Positions 1-9,415 of a DNA stretch of 64,000 nt are shown here, in pieces. Position 1 is the first letter of the stretch, and every line of letters starts with the position of its first letter. The notes below the pieces were generated by a model. That model made no database searches. It was not told the origin of the DNA and saw only the letters and a program-made list of their open reading frames with translations. Source of the stretch: Hyphomicrobiales bacterium (GTDB lineage Bacteria; Pseudomonadota; Alphaproteobacteria; Rhizobiales; Rhizobiaceae). The stretch is taken from positions 104,847 to 168,846 of the forward strand of contig UCEZ01000047.1 of the NCBI GenBank assembly GCA_900471525.1, in the 5' to 3' direction. The position numbers and the translations under genes are program-made.

Positions 1-1
1 A

Positions 2-2311
2 GCCCAGATCCGCGATGCGGAAGACGCAAAGCGCCGCGCCGCCGAAGAGGCACGCCGCCAGGCCGAGGAAGCCGAGCGCCTGAAGCTCGAACAGGCAGAA
101 GCAGCCCGCCGCGCCGCGGAAGAAGCAGCCCGCACACCTGCGGAACGCGAAGCCGAGAAGGCAGCGGTCGAAGCCGCGCAGGCCGCCGAAGCCGAGGCAG
201 CTGCCGTTGCTGTCCGCAAGGCGGAAGACCAGGCTCGCGCCCAGGCAGCAAAGCCTGCAACGACGCCTTCGACGGTGACCCCGGTACTCGGCGCCCGCCG
301 CAAGACGGAAGCCGAAGAGGAAGAGGCCCGCCCGAACCGCGGCGCCACCGCACCGGTGCGCGGCAAGGTCGTCCGGCCGGAGCCCGCCAAGGCACCTGCC
401 CGCCCGAAGACGGAAGAAGAACGCCGCAAGGGCAAGCTGACGCTGACGGCCGCTCTCGACGACGAAGGCAATCCGCGCGGCCGCTCGATGGCTGCGATGC
501 GCCGCCGGCAGGAGAAATTCCGCCGCAGCCAGATGCAGGAAACCCGCGAAAAGGTTATGCGCGAAGTGATTCTTCCGGAAACCATCACCATCCAGGAACT
601 GTCCCAGCGTATGTCCGAACGGGCCGTTGATGTCATCAAGTACCTGATGAAGGAAGGTCAGATGATGAAGCCGGGCGACGTCATCGACGCCGACCTCGCA
701 GAACTCATCGCCGGTGAATTCGGCCATACCGTCAAGCGCGTTTCGGAATCCGACGTCGAAGAAGGCCTGTTCAATGCCAAGGACGACGGCGAGATGCTGC
801 CGCGCCCGCCGATCGTGACCATCATGGGTCACGTCGACCACGGCAAGACCTCGCTGCTCGACGCCATCCGCAAGACCCATGTGGTCTCGGGCGAAGCCGG
901 TGGCATCACCCAGCATATCGGCGCCTATCAGGTGGAGCAGAACGGCAACAAGATCACGTTCATCGACACCCCCGGCCACGCCGCGTTCACCGCGATGCGT
1001 GCCCGTGGCGCCCAGGCGACTGATATCGCGATCCTCGTGGTCGCAGCCGACGACAGCGTCATGCCGCAGACGATCGAATCGATCAGCCACGCCAAGGCTG
1101 CCGGCGTTCCGATCATCGTGGCGATCAACAAGATCGACAAGCACGAAGCTGACCCGCAGAAGGTACGTAACCAGCTGCTGCAGCATGAAGTGTTCGTCGA
1201 AACCATGGGCGGTGAAGTGCTCGACGTCGAAGTGTCGGCCAAGACTGGCCTCGGCCTCGACAAGCTGCTCGAAGCCATCCTGCTGCAGGCCGAAATCCTC
1301 GATCTGCGCGCCGATGCGGATCGCAGTGCAGAAGGCACAGTGGTCGAAGCCCAGCTCGATCGCGGCCGCGGTGCCGTTGCCACCGTTCTCGTCCACAAGG
1401 GTACGCTGAAGCCAGGGCAGATCATCGTCGCCGGCGACCAGTGGGGCCGCGTGCGCGCGCTTGTCAACGACAAGGGCGAACACGTCAAGGAAGCGCCGCC
1501 GTCGATGCCGGTCGAGATCCTCGGTCTTTCCGGAACGCCGCAGGCGGGCGACAAGTTCGCCGTCGTCGAAAACGAAAGCCGTGCCCGCGAAATCTCCGAG
1601 TATCGTCAGCGCCTGACCCGCGACAAGGCCGTTGCCCGTGCATCGGGCCAGCGCGGTTCGCTCGAGCAGATGATGATGACGCTGCAGAACACTGGCCTCA
1701 AGGAATTTCCGCTGGTCATCAAGGGTGACGTGCAGGGCTCGATCGAAGCCATTGCCGGCGCACTCGACAAGCTGGGTACCGACGAGGTTCGTGCTCGCAT
1801 CGTGCATTCGGGTGCCGGTGGCATCACCGAGTCCGACATCTCGCTGGCGGAAGCCTCGAATGCCGCGATCATCGGCTTCAACGTTCGTGCCAACTCACAG
1901 GCACGCACCGCGGCTGAGCGTGCCGGTATCGAAATCCGCTACTACAACATCATCTACGACCTGGTGGATGACGTGAAGGCAGCGATGTCCGGTCTTCTTT
2001 CGCCCGAAAGACGCGAAACCTTTCTCGGCAATGCCGAAATCCTGGAAGTGTTCAACATCACCAAGACCGGCAAGGTCGCGGGTTGCCGCGTCATCGAAGG
2101 CAAGGTCGAACGTGGTGCGGGCGTGCGCCTGGTGCGCGACAACGTCGTCATCCACGAAGGCAAGCTCAAGACCCTCAAGCGCTTCAAGGACGAAGTCTCC
2201 GAAGTGCCGATGGGCCAGGAATGCGGCATGGCCTTCGAGAACTACGAAGACATCCGCGCAGGCGACACGATCGAGTGCTTCCGCGTCGAGCATATCACTC
2301 GCACGCTGTAA
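2..2311 (+). CDS. infB: Translation initiation factor IF-2 (5' truncated by window)
   Basis: IF-2 is the GTPase that brings initiator fMet-tRNA to the 30S ribosome and promotes subunit joining. The frame is open from base 2, so the N terminus lies outside the window. The first ~90 codons are a Glu/Ala/Arg-rich, probably coiled-coil segment typical of alphaproteobacterial IF-2. An IF2_N-like segment follows at about 580-720. The G domain starts near 815 with GHVDHGKT (G1), then DTPGH (G3) and NKID (G4). The C-terminal domains II to IV are complete and end in a TAA at 2309-2311. The next start codon overlaps this stop by one base. rbfA, the usual downstream partner in many bacteria, does not follow. 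Confidence 0.97.
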   Translation, partial: AQIRDAEDAKRRAAEEARRQAEEAERLKLEQAEAARRAAEEAARTPAEREAEKAAVEAAQAAEAEAAAVAVRKAEDQARAQAAKPATTPSTVTPVLGARRKTEAEEEEARPNRGATAPVRGKVVRPEPAKAPARPKTEEERRKGKLTLTAALDDEGNPRGRSMAAMRRRQEKFRRSQMQETREKVMREVILPETITIQELSQRMSERAVDVIKYLMKEGQMMKPGDVIDADLAELIAGEFGHTVKRVSESDVEEGLFNAKDDGEMLPRPPIVTIMGHVDHGKTSLLDAIRKTHVVSGEAGGITQHIGAYQVEQNGNKITFIDTPGHAAFTAMRARGAQATDIAILVVAADDSVMPQTIESISHAKAAGVPIIVAINKIDKHEADPQKVRNQLLQHEVFVETMGGEVLDVEVSAKTGLGLDKLLEAILLQAEILDLRADADRSAEGTVVEAQLDRGRGAVATVLVHKGTLKPGQIIVAGDQWGRVRALVNDKGEHVKEAPPSMPVEILGLSGTPQAGDKFAVVENESRAREISEYRQRLTRDKAVARASGQRGSLEQMMMTLQNTGLKEFPLVIKGDVQGSIEAIAGALDKLGTDEVRARIVHSGAGGITESDISLAEASNAAIIGFNVRANSQARTAAERAGIEIRYYNIIYDLVDDVKAAMSGLLSPERRETFLGNAEILEVFNITKTGKVAGCRVIEGKVERGAGVRLVRDNVVIHEGKLKTLKRFKDEVSEVPMGQECGMAFENYEDIRAGDTIECFRVEHITRTL

Positions 2312-2667
2312 TGGCTTTAGGGCTGACAAAGACACTATCCAGAATGGCGGCTTCGGCCGCCATTTTGCTGTGCGGTTCTCAAACTGCGTCAGCCGAGGTC
2401 TGTGACAAGGCTTACGATTTCGACCACGGCGATCTTGCTCCGGTGAACGCGGCGACGGAATTTCTGTTGCTTGCAGCGGGACCGATCGTTGGATTGGTCG
2501 TCTTCTTTGTCGGCCTGGATCTCGCGACATCGAAGCCCGGCACTCTGTTCGGCCTGTCCGCTTTCCTCGGGACCATTGGCCTGTTGCCCTATTTAGCTAC
2601 GCGCGACGAACAGTTCGAAACCTCTATGATAGAAGGCGGGTTGCGCAGCCCCCAATTCCATTGTTGA
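2311..2667 (+). CDS. Small membrane/exported protein of unknown function, possibly frameshifted
   Basis: The start overlaps the infB stop (TAATG), so translation may be coupled. I preferred this start to the internal ATG at 2344 because it gives a signal-like N terminus with a Lys and an Arg before a hydrophobic core ending in TASA. Two hydrophobic helices follow, around residues 48-65 and 75-90. The frame ends at 2667, but the +1 frame stays open to 2746 and encodes a third hydrophobic stretch (IVELVLLAAAVIAVMTAF). Removing one G from the GGG run at 2638-2640 would join them into one three-helix protein. I do not recognise the family. Confidence 0.5.
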   Translation: MALGLTKTLSRMAASAAILLCGSQTASAEVCDKAYDFDHGDLAPVNAATEFLLLAAGPIVGLVVFFVGLDLATSKPGTLFGLSAFLGTIGLLPYLATRDEQFETSMIEGGLRSPQFHC

Positions 2668-2826
2668 GCTGGTGCTTCTGGCGGCGGCGGTGATCGCGGT
2701 GATGACGGCTTTCAAAATACGATACGGAACATCATCCGCCGCCTGATCCCCCTGAAAATGGCCATGGTGGCGACAGGCGGCAGCGCCTACGATGCCGGAC
2801 TAATCCGTTCGGAAGGTTTTTTTCAG

Positions 2827-3210
2827 ATGTTCGCCAATTTCCTCGCCCTCACCCTGATCAACACGTTTTCCTGGCTCGGCGGTCAGGGCTACTGCGCCTA
2901 TGACTTTGCCGTGCTGGAGAGCGGCGAGGAATTGACGAACATCTCGCTGACGCTGCGGCCGCAGTTCGATCCGGAGAATACGGCGACCGGCAACACGGAA
3001 TTGCCGGATGAAACCATCACTTTCGACGCGCTCGGCGGATCGTCGGTCAATGCGGGAAATACGGCCAAGATCGAGACCGATTGCAATGTGGAAGGGTTCG
3101 ACATCGTCGCGGCCGCTGGTACGTCGGGCGGAGAGCCCATTGATCTGATCGCGGCGGGACGAGTTGAGATCGACGGCTACAAGCCGCTGCCCCTGAAAAT
3201 CGGGGAATAG
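2827..3210 (+). CDS. Hypothetical protein, short N-terminal hydrophobic segment
   Basis: About 127 residues, family not recognised. The frame extends back to an ATG at 2758, but only the ATG at 2827 has a Shine-Dalgarno-like GGAAGG at suitable distance. The N terminus (MFANFLALTLINTFSW) is hydrophobic and could be a signal or anchor. The remainder is acidic and rich in Thr, Asn and Gly, with two Cys. It reads like a beta-rich extracytoplasmic domain. Its neighbour to the right, the DoxX gene, is convergent. The start choice is uncertain. Confidence 0.55.
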   Translation: MFANFLALTLINTFSWLGGQGYCAYDFAVLESGEELTNISLTLRPQFDPENTATGNTELPDETITFDALGGSSVNAGNTAKIETDCNVEGFDIVAAAGTSGGEPIDLIAAGRVEIDGYKPLPLKIGE

Positions 3211-3243
3211 CGCTGCGGCCGATCGGGACCGCAGCGCCAATGG

Positions 3244-3693
3244 TTAGATTTGCCGGCCGATTTTGGCATCCACCGACTGGGAATTCGATCCGCGGATCGC
3301 GAAGAAGAAGAAGATCGCAGCCCAGAGGATCGATTTTTCTGCGCCGGCGAGACCTTCGCCCGTGACGATGCCGTGGAAATAGACCGTGACCAGCAACACG
3401 ATCATCGCCGCGAAGGATGCCGGGCGGGTGAACAGGCCGATCGCGACCAGGATGCCACCGAAGAACTCCGTTGCCGACAGGAGCGGCGACCAGAAGACGC
3501 CCGGATAGAAGCCGAGGCCTTCGACCATGCCGACAGCGCCGAAGGGATTGATGATCTTGCCGTAACCATGGGTGACGAGCAGGACGCCGGCGACGACGCG
3601 CAACAACGTTTCCGCCGTCGTATCGAGCGGCAGGTAGAACCGCTGCAGGGCGGGCAGCATGGCTGGCGGACGGGTGGATGAAATATCAGTCAT
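3244..3693 (-). CDS. DoxX family membrane protein
   Basis: A 149-residue protein with four predicted transmembrane helices. It shows the DoxX-type pattern: a first helix ending in LVTHGYGKIINPFG, the ATEFFGGILVAIGLFTRPA segment, and a late helix with FHGIVTGEG. DoxX/DoxD proteins are small quinone- or thiol-linked membrane proteins whose bacterial role is poorly defined. It is transcribed divergently from the SelT/SelW/SelH-type gene. The 130-base spacer contains two near copies of ATTTTGCAACG (about 3709 and 3738). The promoter is probably there, but no consensus boxes can be called. Confidence 0.85.
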   Translation of the reverse strand: MTDISSTRPPAMLPALQRFYLPLDTTAETLLRVVAGVLLVTHGYGKIINPFGAVGMVEGLGFYPGVFWSPLLSATEFFGGILVAIGLFTRPASFAAMIVLLVTVYFHGIVTGEGLAGAEKSILWAAIFFFFAIRGSNSQSVDAKIGRQI

Positions 3694-3881
3694 GTTGTCT
3701 CCTCATGAATTTTGCAACGCAACATTCTTTTGCTGTGGATTTTGCAACGATCAAGGGATGCCGCCCGGAAACATGATAAATTTAGTTGACAATTTCGTGA
3801 GACGTTCTTGATCGCGCGCGGTTGTGGCATACGCCGCTGATCGATAACGTCTTCTCGACTGCAATCGCCACGGAAGCCGAC

Positions 3882-4163
3882 ATGACCGAAAAGCCGCGCA
3901 TCACCATCCTTTACTGCACCCAGTGCAACTGGCTGCTGCGCGCCGCCTGGATGGCGCAGGAACTGCTCTCCACCTTCGGCGACAGCCTCGGCGAAGTGGC
4001 GCTCATTCCCGGCACCGGCGGCAATTTCGAAATCCATGTCGGTGAGGCGCTGATCTGGGAACGCAAGCGCGATGGCGGCTTTCCAGGCCCGAAGGAGTTG
4101 AAGCAGCGTGTACGCGATGTGATCGAACCGAAGCGGGATCTCGGCCACACGGACCGGACCTGA
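3882..4163 (+). CDS. SelT/SelW/SelH (Rdx) family protein, Cys form
   Basis: A 93-residue thioredoxin-like protein of the Rdx family. The redox motif sits close to the N terminus (ILYCTQCNWLLRAAW). The second position is Cys, where eukaryotic members have selenocysteine. The ending GGFPGPKELKQRVRDVI is typical for the family. I chose the ATG at 3882, preceded by GGAAG, over the upstream in-frame ATG at 3822, because known members begin just before the CxxC strand. A GTG-started membrane protein follows after four bases, so the two are probably cotranscribed. The physiological partner is unknown. Confidence 0.85.
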   Translation: MTEKPRITILYCTQCNWLLRAAWMAQELLSTFGDSLGEVALIPGTGGNFEIHVGEALIWERKRDGGFPGPKELKQRVRDVIEPKRDLGHTDRT

Positions 4164-4167
4164 TGGT

Positions 4168-4605
4168 GTGACCGCAAGCCTTCTTTTCGGCGTCTTCAGC
4201 GCCGCCTTCCTCTCGGCCACGTTACTGGTCGGCATCTCCGAAGCAGCGCTGGTTCTTGCGGCCGGTCAGCCGGATGCGCGAATTTTCGAGCTTTTCCTTG
4301 CGGCAACTGCAGGCAACGTGCTTGGCGCCGTGGTCAATTTCGCGCTCGGCCGTTTTCTCCTGCGCTTCGAGCACCGCCGGTGGTTTCCCGTCAGCCCTGC
4401 CAACCGGCAACGAGCCGAGGCGCTGTTCGGACGCTACGGCCGGCCCATCCTGCTTTTCTCCTGGCTGCCGGTGATCGGCGATCCGCTGACGCTCGCGGCC
4501 GGACTGTTGCGCACGCCTCTTCTCGTCTTCCTCCTCTATGTGACGATCGGCAAGGCTGCGCGCTACGCTGTGCTGCTATGGGCGTGGAGTGCCATTGCCG
4601 GCTGA
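4168..4605 (+). CDS. YqaA/DedA-type (SNARE-associated/VTT) inner-membrane protein
   Basis: A 145-residue integral membrane protein with about four hydrophobic helices. The AGNVLGAVVNFALGRF segment and the later SWLPVIGDPLTLAAGLLR segment match the short YqaA branch of the DedA/VTT superfamily. Members are linked to membrane homeostasis and lipid-carrier movement, but this branch is uncharacterised. The start is GTG at 4168, because the overlapping ATG at 4163 runs directly into a stop. It sits four bases after the SelT/SelW-type gene. It converges on the BA14K gene, with a terminator for that gene in between. Confidence 0.8.
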   Translation: MTASLLFGVFSAAFLSATLLVGISEAALVLAAGQPDARIFELFLAATAGNVLGAVVNFALGRFLLRFEHRRWFPVSPANRQRAEALFGRYGRPILLFSWLPVIGDPLTLAAGLLRTPLLVFLLYVTIGKAARYAVLLWAWSAIAG

Positions 4606-4614
4606 AACTTCGCA

Positions 4615-4643
4615 AACAAAAACGGCGGGGAAATCCCCGCCGT
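4615..4643 (-). terminator. Rho-independent terminator of the BA14K gene
   Basis: A perfect 9-bp stem (ACGGCGGGG / CCCCGCCGT at 4622-4630 and 4635-4643) with a 4-base loop. Read on the minus strand it is followed by a T-rich tract, from the A-run at 4615-4621. It lies about 20 bases downstream of the minus-strand BA14K stop. Confidence 0.85.
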
Positions 4644-4661
4644 CGATCAAATGGAAGCGTT

Positions 4662-5099
4662 TCAGCGATAGGGCGAATAGCAGATTCTGTAGACGCCGCC
4701 ATAGCTCAGGAACCGGTTGGTTGCCGGATTGTAAGAGCGGTACCGCGACAGGCACCAGTCCACATGCGAACCGCCATACGAGTTGCGGTAGTAAGGCCGT
4801 GGGGCGATATAGACGTTGAGACCGGGGCGGTAGTAGGACCCGTACCCATAGTAAGGCCGGTAACCGTAATAGGGCCGATAGGGGCGATACGACCGGTAGC
4901 CATAATACGGCCGGTAACCGCGGTTATAGCCGCGATACTCCGGAACGCCGCGACGACGTTGAACGGTCTGCACATCCGTCTGTTGGTCGATCTTCACGTC
5001 CGGAGCGGCCAGCGGTACCGCCTGCGAAGAGGCCAAAGGTGTCATGATGGAGGCAGCGCCCAACACGCAGCCAATAACGAAATTTCGAAATCCCGCCAT
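4662..5099 (-). CDS. BA14K family exported protein, Tyr/Arg/Gly-rich
   Basis: A 145-residue secreted protein. The N terminus is a signal peptide (VIGCVLGAASIMTPLASSQA). The middle is a low-complexity run of YRPYYGY-type repeats, and the C terminus (DWCLSRYRSYNPATNRF) is the BA14K signature first described in Brucella. The frame is open further upstream to 5432, but the ATG at 5099 has GAGG six bases before it, and longer versions would bury the signal peptide. Another ATG at 5111 is possible. BA14K proteins are thought to be envelope or lectin-like factors. The gene is divergent from the phosphomannomutase gene. Confidence 0.85.
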   Translation of the reverse strand: MAGFRNFVIGCVLGAASIMTPLASSQAVPLAAPDVKIDQQTDVQTVQRRRGVPEYRGYNRGYRPYYGYRSYRPYRPYYGYRPYYGYGSYYRPGLNVYIAPRPYYRNSYGGSHVDWCLSRYRSYNPATNRFLSYGGVYRICYSPYR

Positions 5100-5318
5100 T
5101 TGTTTCCTCATTTCTCCCAAAAGGGTTTGCTTCGGTTGGTGTCCCTGTTTCATATTAACGGCCGGTATTTTTGTTTTATTCGTGTTTTCGCCAATTGCCC
5201 GACTGCAAATCCTGCGTCTTTTCGACGCCTTGCCCTTCCAACTTGGCAGAATGCGCCAATATTCCCGGCAAGTCACTCTCGCGGTTATCAAAATCCTGTC
5301 AACCAGACGGAGGATACA

Positions 5319-6752
5319 TTGAGCTTGAAATTCGGCACGAGCGGCCTTCGCGGCCTTTCCACGGACCTGAACGGCCCGGCTGCCGCCGTCTACGCGACTG
5401 CGTTTGCGCAGTATCTCCTGTCGTCCGGCCAAGCCAGATCCGGCGACCCGATCCTCCTTGGCCGGGACTTTCGTTCCTCCAGCCCGGAAATTTCAGCCAT
5501 TTGCGCGGGTGCATTGACCCGCGCCGGCCTGACCGTTCTGGATTGCGGCGCCGTGCCGACACCGGCGCTGGCGCTTTATGGCTTGGAAAAGGATGCGGCT
5601 GGCCTGATGATCACCGGTTCACACATCCCGGCCGACCGCAACGGCATCAAGTTCTATCGGCCGGACGGCGAGATCGCCAAGGCCGATGAAGAGGCGATCG
5701 GTGCTGCGGCAGCCGAGATTACGACGCAGTCGGTACGCATCGACGCGACACCGGGCTCGGCCGCGGATCATTCCGAACCAGCGAAGGCGCTTTTCCTTGC
5801 CCGCAATAAGGCAATCCTGCCCGCCGGCGCATTGTCCGGGCTGAAGATCGGCGTCTACCAGCACAGCACCGTGGCGCGCGACCTGTTCGTCGAGGTGCTC
5901 TCCTATTATGGCGCGGACGTCATACCGCTTGGCCGCTCTGCCAATTTCATTCCGGTCGATACCGAAGCCGTTTCGCCGGCGACGGTCGATCTGCTCAAGG
6001 CGTGGGCGAAAGAATACAGGCTCGATGCGATCGTCTCGGCCGACGGCGATGGAGACCGCCCGCTCGTCAGCGACGAGACCGGCCTGCCCTTGCGCGGTGA
6101 TCTTCTGGGTCTGATAGCCGCCGAGTTTACTGGGGCCGCGGTCGCGGTGACGCCGGTCACCTCAAATTCCGGCCTGGAGCGTCGACAGAGCCTCTCCATC
6201 CTGCGCACCCGCGTCGGTTCGCCCTTCGTCATCGAGGGCATGCTGGAGGCCGTCCGCAGTGGCCAGACGGGCGTCGTCGGCTTCGAGGCCAATGGCGGCA
6301 CGCTGACCGCCACCGACTTCACCCTCAACGGCATCCTGCTCAAAGCCCTGCCGACACGCGACAGCTTCCTGCCGGTGCTCGCAGTGCTCTTTCTCGCCGC
6401 ACGCAGCGGTAAGCGTCTCTCGGCGCTTGCTGCGGGCTATGCCCTGCCGGCGGCGCTGAGCGACCGGATCGAGAATTTCCCGCTTGAGACAAGTGCTGCG
6501 CTGATGGCCTATCTGCGCGCCGGCGTGGACAATCTCTCCGCCTTTCTGGCTCCCATAGGCGCGCCGGAATCCGTCAGCGACATCGACGGGTTACGGGTCA
6601 CGCTGACGGACAGCAGCGTCATTCATTTCCGTCCCTCGGGCAACGCGCCGGAGATGCGCTGTTACGTTGAAGCGGAAACTTCCGATCAGGCACAGAGGCT
6701 TCTCGAACAGGGCCTTGATTCTATCCGCGCCTTCGCCCGGCAATACGGCTGA
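5319..6752 (+). CDS. Phosphomannomutase / alpha-D-phosphohexomutase family
   Basis: A 477-residue enzyme that interconverts hexose-6-P and hexose-1-P for polysaccharide or LPS precursors. All four family motifs are visible: the phosphoserine loop TGSHIP near residues 99-104, the metal loop DGDGDR at 242-247, the sugar-binding GFEANGG, and the phosphate-binding FRPSGNAPEMR. TGSHIP is a variant of the usual TASHNP. The start is TTG at 5319 with a strong GGAGG five bases upstream. The frame is open much further upstream, but that stretch is antisense to BA14K. Mannose versus glucose specificity is inferred from family resemblance. A hairpin terminator follows. Confidence 0.88.
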   Translation: MSLKFGTSGLRGLSTDLNGPAAAVYATAFAQYLLSSGQARSGDPILLGRDFRSSSPEISAICAGALTRAGLTVLDCGAVPTPALALYGLEKDAAGLMITGSHIPADRNGIKFYRPDGEIAKADEEAIGAAAAEITTQSVRIDATPGSAADHSEPAKALFLARNKAILPAGALSGLKIGVYQHSTVARDLFVEVLSYYGADVIPLGRSANFIPVDTEAVSPATVDLLKAWAKEYRLDAIVSADGDGDRPLVSDETGLPLRGDLLGLIAAEFTGAAVAVTPVTSNSGLERRQSLSILRTRVGSPFVIEGMLEAVRSGQTGVVGFEANGGTLTATDFTLNGILLKALPTRDSFLPVLAVLFLAARSGKRLSALAAGYALPAALSDRIENFPLETSAALMAYLRAGVDNLSAFLAPIGAPESVSDIDGLRVTLTDSSVIHFRPSGNAPEMRCYVEAETSDQAQRLLEQGLDSIRAFARQYG

Positions 6753-6794
6753 AGCTGGAGGCTTCGCCAGACCGTCGCACGCCAATTTCGTGGA

Positions 6795-6821
6795 AAACCG
6801 TTGTGATCCAACGGTTTGTTT
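6795..6821 (+). terminator. Probable terminator after the phosphohexomutase gene
   Basis: An 8-bp stem AAACCGTT / AACGGTTT (6795-6802 and 6810-6817) with a 7-base loop, followed by GTTTG. The U-tract is short, so this is a moderate call. Confidence 0.5.
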
Positions 6822-6862
6822 GACTTTCCGCAGTGGTTTTCAAGAAAACTTCAAAAACCCTG

Positions 6863-6890
6863 TTGACACCTGCCCGTGAGCCCCTTACAT
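6863..6890 (+). promoter_or_regulatory. Promoter of tRNA-Leu (-35 TTGACA, -10 TTACAT)
   Basis: TTGACA at 6863-6868 and TTACAT at 6885-6890, spaced by 16 bases, end 11 bases before the mature tRNA 5' end. This fits a sigma-70-type promoter. Confidence 0.6.
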
Positions 6891-6901
6891 CCCCGTCCGT
6901 C

Positions 6902-6988
6902 GCCCAGATGGCGGAATTGGTAGACGCGCCAGCTTCAGGTGCTGGTACTCGAAAGGGTGTGGAGGTTCGAGTCCTCTTCTGGGCACCA
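6902..6988 (+). tRNA. tRNA-Leu (anticodon CAG)
   Basis: The acceptor stem GCCCAGA pairs with TCTGGGC. The anticodon stem CCAGC/GCTGG encloses loop TTCAGGT, giving anticodon CAG (reads CUG). A long variable arm of class II tRNA, a T-arm with GGTTCGAGTCC, and an encoded CCA at 6986-6988 are present. Transfer-RNA 3' ends are common integration sites, and an IS3-type relic lies just downstream. Confidence 0.96.
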
Positions 6989-7082
6989 TTCCATTTTTGA
7001 TCTTAGCCAGATCAATATGTTAAGCCTCTCCAAGAGATTGCGCATTAGGCACCTTGTAACAAAGGTGTGTAACAGTGCGCTT

Positions 7083-7250
7083 TCAATTGGTGCGCTCTAT
7101 GGTCTCTAAAGGCTCTTCCATTCCCCGCTTTGTGAAGCGCATTCCGCCCCATATAAAGAGCCGAATGGTTGGCCCATACACTCGCCATTCTGCTTCGCGG
7201 TAGGGTGTCGCATCTCGCTTAAGCTCGTCGCTGAAATTGGATTTGCTCAT
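7083..7250 (-). pseudogene. Relic of an IS3-family transposase OrfA
   Basis: A 55-codon open frame with AAGG about seven bases before its ATG. Its first residues, MSKSNFSDELKRDA, closely resemble the start of IS3-family OrfA proteins (pattern FSDEFKRDAV). After residue 14 the similarity stops and the sequence (TPYREAEWRVYGPT and on) is unrelated, so the helix-turn-helix part of OrfA is missing. I read it as a truncated or rearranged insertion-sequence end. Whether it is expressed is unknown. The identification rests on remembered family consensus. Confidence 0.45.
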
Positions 7251-7623
7251 GATAGCCTTCTTGCCTCAAATTTAGGAAAGAAGGTCTCTACAAATCTCGA
7301 GGCAATTCACGCCAAGTATCCCGCGTCACAGCTCGCTGATCCTGTTTGACGATCAGTGCCCGTTCAAAAGAAGCCACGAATAGTCCGCTTCGTTATGTTA
7401 TTCCACGTTGTATAGACATATTCATGGGCCACGCTGATAAAGTAGCTCGCCCGCGACAAACACTCGTTGGAGAAAATTTCAACAAGCATCGCCGTTGTCG
7501 CCTCCGGCTCTATCCGGCCTGCTCGTTCAAGAGGTTCAGTGATGGCCTTCGAGAGTTCTGCCTTTTTTTTCCGGACCGGGGCCTGGAAACAGTTCGACTT
7601 TAGCTATCGGCCTATCGGACGCC
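7251..7623. other. Non-coding stretch downstream of tRNA-Leu
   Basis: No gene is supported in this ~370 bases. The only open frame of note (7346-7603, plus) has no ribosome-binding site and no recognisable sequence. With the IS3-type relic to its left, this looks like mobile-element debris or an island boundary. Confidence 0.4.
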
Positions 7624-8652
7624 TCAGTCTTCCATTGGCCAGGTATCGGAGAGGCGGTACCCGGTCTGGAAGGGGTCGGCGGGATCGACCATCAGCTGCT
7701 TGGTTCCGATAACCCAGGCGCGACCGGAAATTATCGGGCTGATTCCGGGCGTACCGTTGACGTCCAGTTCATGGTCGATGCTGCAATGGAATTCGGTGTC
7801 CAGGAGCGAAATGCCCGTGAACCTGTCACCAGCCTTCATCAGTCCCTTGGCATGCAGAACGGCCATGCGCGCGGAGCAGCCGGTGCCGCAAGGCGAACGA
7901 TCGATCTTGCCCGGCCGGATAGCCACCGCGTTTTTGCCGCGCAGAACACCGTCCCTCATGACGGCGGGATCGGTGAACTGGCAGAAGGAAATATGACTCC
8001 AGTCGTTGACAGGATGCCTAAATCCGAGCTGCTCATTTGCGGCCTCTGTGATCTTCACGCCCATCAGCGCAATCTCGCGGGCTTGGTCGGGGGTGAGGCT
8101 CAGGCCGATCGAGGCTGCGTCGACGATGACGAAGCTGTCGCCGCCATAGGCTGTGTCAACGGTTACCGTGCCGATCCCTTCGACTTCGATCTTCGCGTCG
8201 AGCTTGTCGGCAAAGGACGGTACGTTGCGGATGCGGATCCGTTCGGCCTTGCCGTCGCGGCATTCAGCTTCGACTTCGATCAGGCCGCCGGGCGCCTCCA
8301 GGACCAGGCGAGTTATCGGTTCCTGCATCGGGATGATCCCGGTGTCCAGCAGGACGGTCGAGACGCACATCGAATTCGATCCGGACATCGGGGGCGTATC
8401 GGCTGGCTCCATGATGATCCAGCCCATCTGGGCCTTCGGGTTCTTCGGCGGCACCAGCAGGTTGACATGCCGGAAGACACCACCGCGTGGTTCGTTCAGG
8501 ACGAAGTTACGGAGCGTTTCGTCTTCGGCGATCCAGCGGGACTGCTCCCAGACGGTTGCTCCCGGAGGCGGTGCAACGCCGCCAACGATAACGTCGCCGA
8601 CTTCGCCTTCGGCATGGCAACTAACGACGTGGACGATCTTGGATGAGCGCAA
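7624..8652 (-). CDS. Proline racemase superfamily enzyme with Ser/Cys catalytic pair
   Basis: A 342-residue member of the proline racemase / 4-hydroxyproline 2-epimerase / trans-3-hydroxyproline dehydratase superfamily. The first catalytic motif reads MSGSNSMC, so the usual first Cys is Ser90. The second motif is DRSPCGTGC with Cys255 retained. Ser/Cys members are known but their activity (epimerase, dehydratase or both) is not predictable here. The start is TTG with GAGGA upstream. It is the last gene of an operon after a polar amino-acid ABC transporter, 43 bases behind the ATPase gene, so its substrate is probably what that transporter imports. Compare the Cys/Thr paralogue at 12833-13840. 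Confidence 0.88.
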   Translation of the reverse strand: MRSSKIVHVVSCHAEGEVGDVIVGGVAPPPGATVWEQSRWIAEDETLRNFVLNEPRGGVFRHVNLLVPPKNPKAQMGWIIMEPADTPPMSGSNSMCVSTVLLDTGIIPMQEPITRLVLEAPGGLIEVEAECRDGKAERIRIRNVPSFADKLDAKIEVEGIGTVTVDTAYGGDSFVIVDAASIGLSLTPDQAREIALMGVKITEAANEQLGFRHPVNDWSHISFCQFTDPAVMRDGVLRGKNAVAIRPGKIDRSPCGTGCSARMAVLHAKGLMKAGDRFTGISLLDTEFHCSIDHELDVNGTPGISPIISGRAWVIGTKQLMVDPADPFQTGYRLSDTWPMED

Positions 8653-8695
8653 TTTTACATTCCTCAGTTGCTGAGAAACCGGAACGCGATTGCGT

Positions 8696-9415
8696 TCAGA
8701 TTGATTTCAGGAAGGCTGCGGTTTCCGGCTTCTCGGGGTTGTCGAATATTTGCTCCGACGAGCCGATCTCGTGAATGCGCCCCTCACGGAAGAAGGCGAC
8801 GCGGTCGGACACTTCCCGCGCGAAACGCATTTCGTGGGTGACGACGATCATTGTCATGCCCTCTTTCGACAGCATGCGCATCGTATCAAGCACTTCGCCG
8901 ACGAGTTGCGGATCGAGCGCAGAGGTTACCTCGTCGAACAGCATGTAGTCGGGCGACATCGCCAACGCTCTTGCGATTGCCATTCGTTGCTGCTGGCCGC
9001 CGGAAAGGCGCGATGGAAACACCGCGAGCTTTTCCTTCAGCCCGACGTGAGACAGTTGCTCGATGGCAATCATCTCCGCCTCATCCTTGGATTTTCCGAG
9101 GACCTTCCTGAGAGCGAGCGTCACGTTCTCAAGGACCGTCAGGTGAGGGAAAGCATTCCACTGCTGAAACACGATGCCGATACGACGGCGCAGCTTGTTG
9201 AGGTCCGTGGCTTTGGAATGAACTTCCAACCCATCGATCGTGATACGTCCCTGCTGGATTCCCTCAAGGCCGTTGATGCACATCAACATCGTCGACTTGC
9301 CGGAACCCGAGCCGCCGATCATCGACAGGACTTCGCCCTTCTGGACCGTCAGGTCGACACCTTTCAGCACATGTAGCGGGCCGAATTGCTTGTGTACGTT
9401 CTCAATTGCGATCAT
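8696..9415 (-). CDS. Polar amino-acid ABC transporter ATPase (GlnQ/HisP type)
   Basis: A 239-residue nucleotide-binding subunit. Walker [10 protein letters not shown], signature LSGGQQQRM and Walker [12 protein letters not shown] are intact. The start at 9415 gives an ATGA overlap with the upstream permease stop, which is better than the four-codon-longer GTG/ATG alternative at 9427. It energises the two permeases encoded upstream and the binding protein at 10949-11770. The PAAT class fits amino acids and related cyclic imino acids. Confidence 0.92.
   Translation of the reverse strand: MIAIENVHKQFGPLHVLKGVDLTVQKGEVLSMIGGSGSGKSTMLMCINGLEGIQQGRITIDGLEVHSKATDLNKLRRRIGIVFQQWNAFPHLTVLENVTLALRKVLGKSKDEAEMIAIEQLSHVGLKEKLAVFPSRLSGGQQQRMAIARALAMSPDYMLFDEVTSALDPQLVGEVLDTMRMLSKEGMTMIVVTHEMRFAREVSDRVAFFREGRIHEIGSSEQIFDNPEKPETAAFLKSI

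Noticed and set aside
7346..7603. 85-codon plus-strand frame downstream of tRNA-Leu
   Set aside because: There is no ribosome-binding site, no motif and no neighbours of the same strand.
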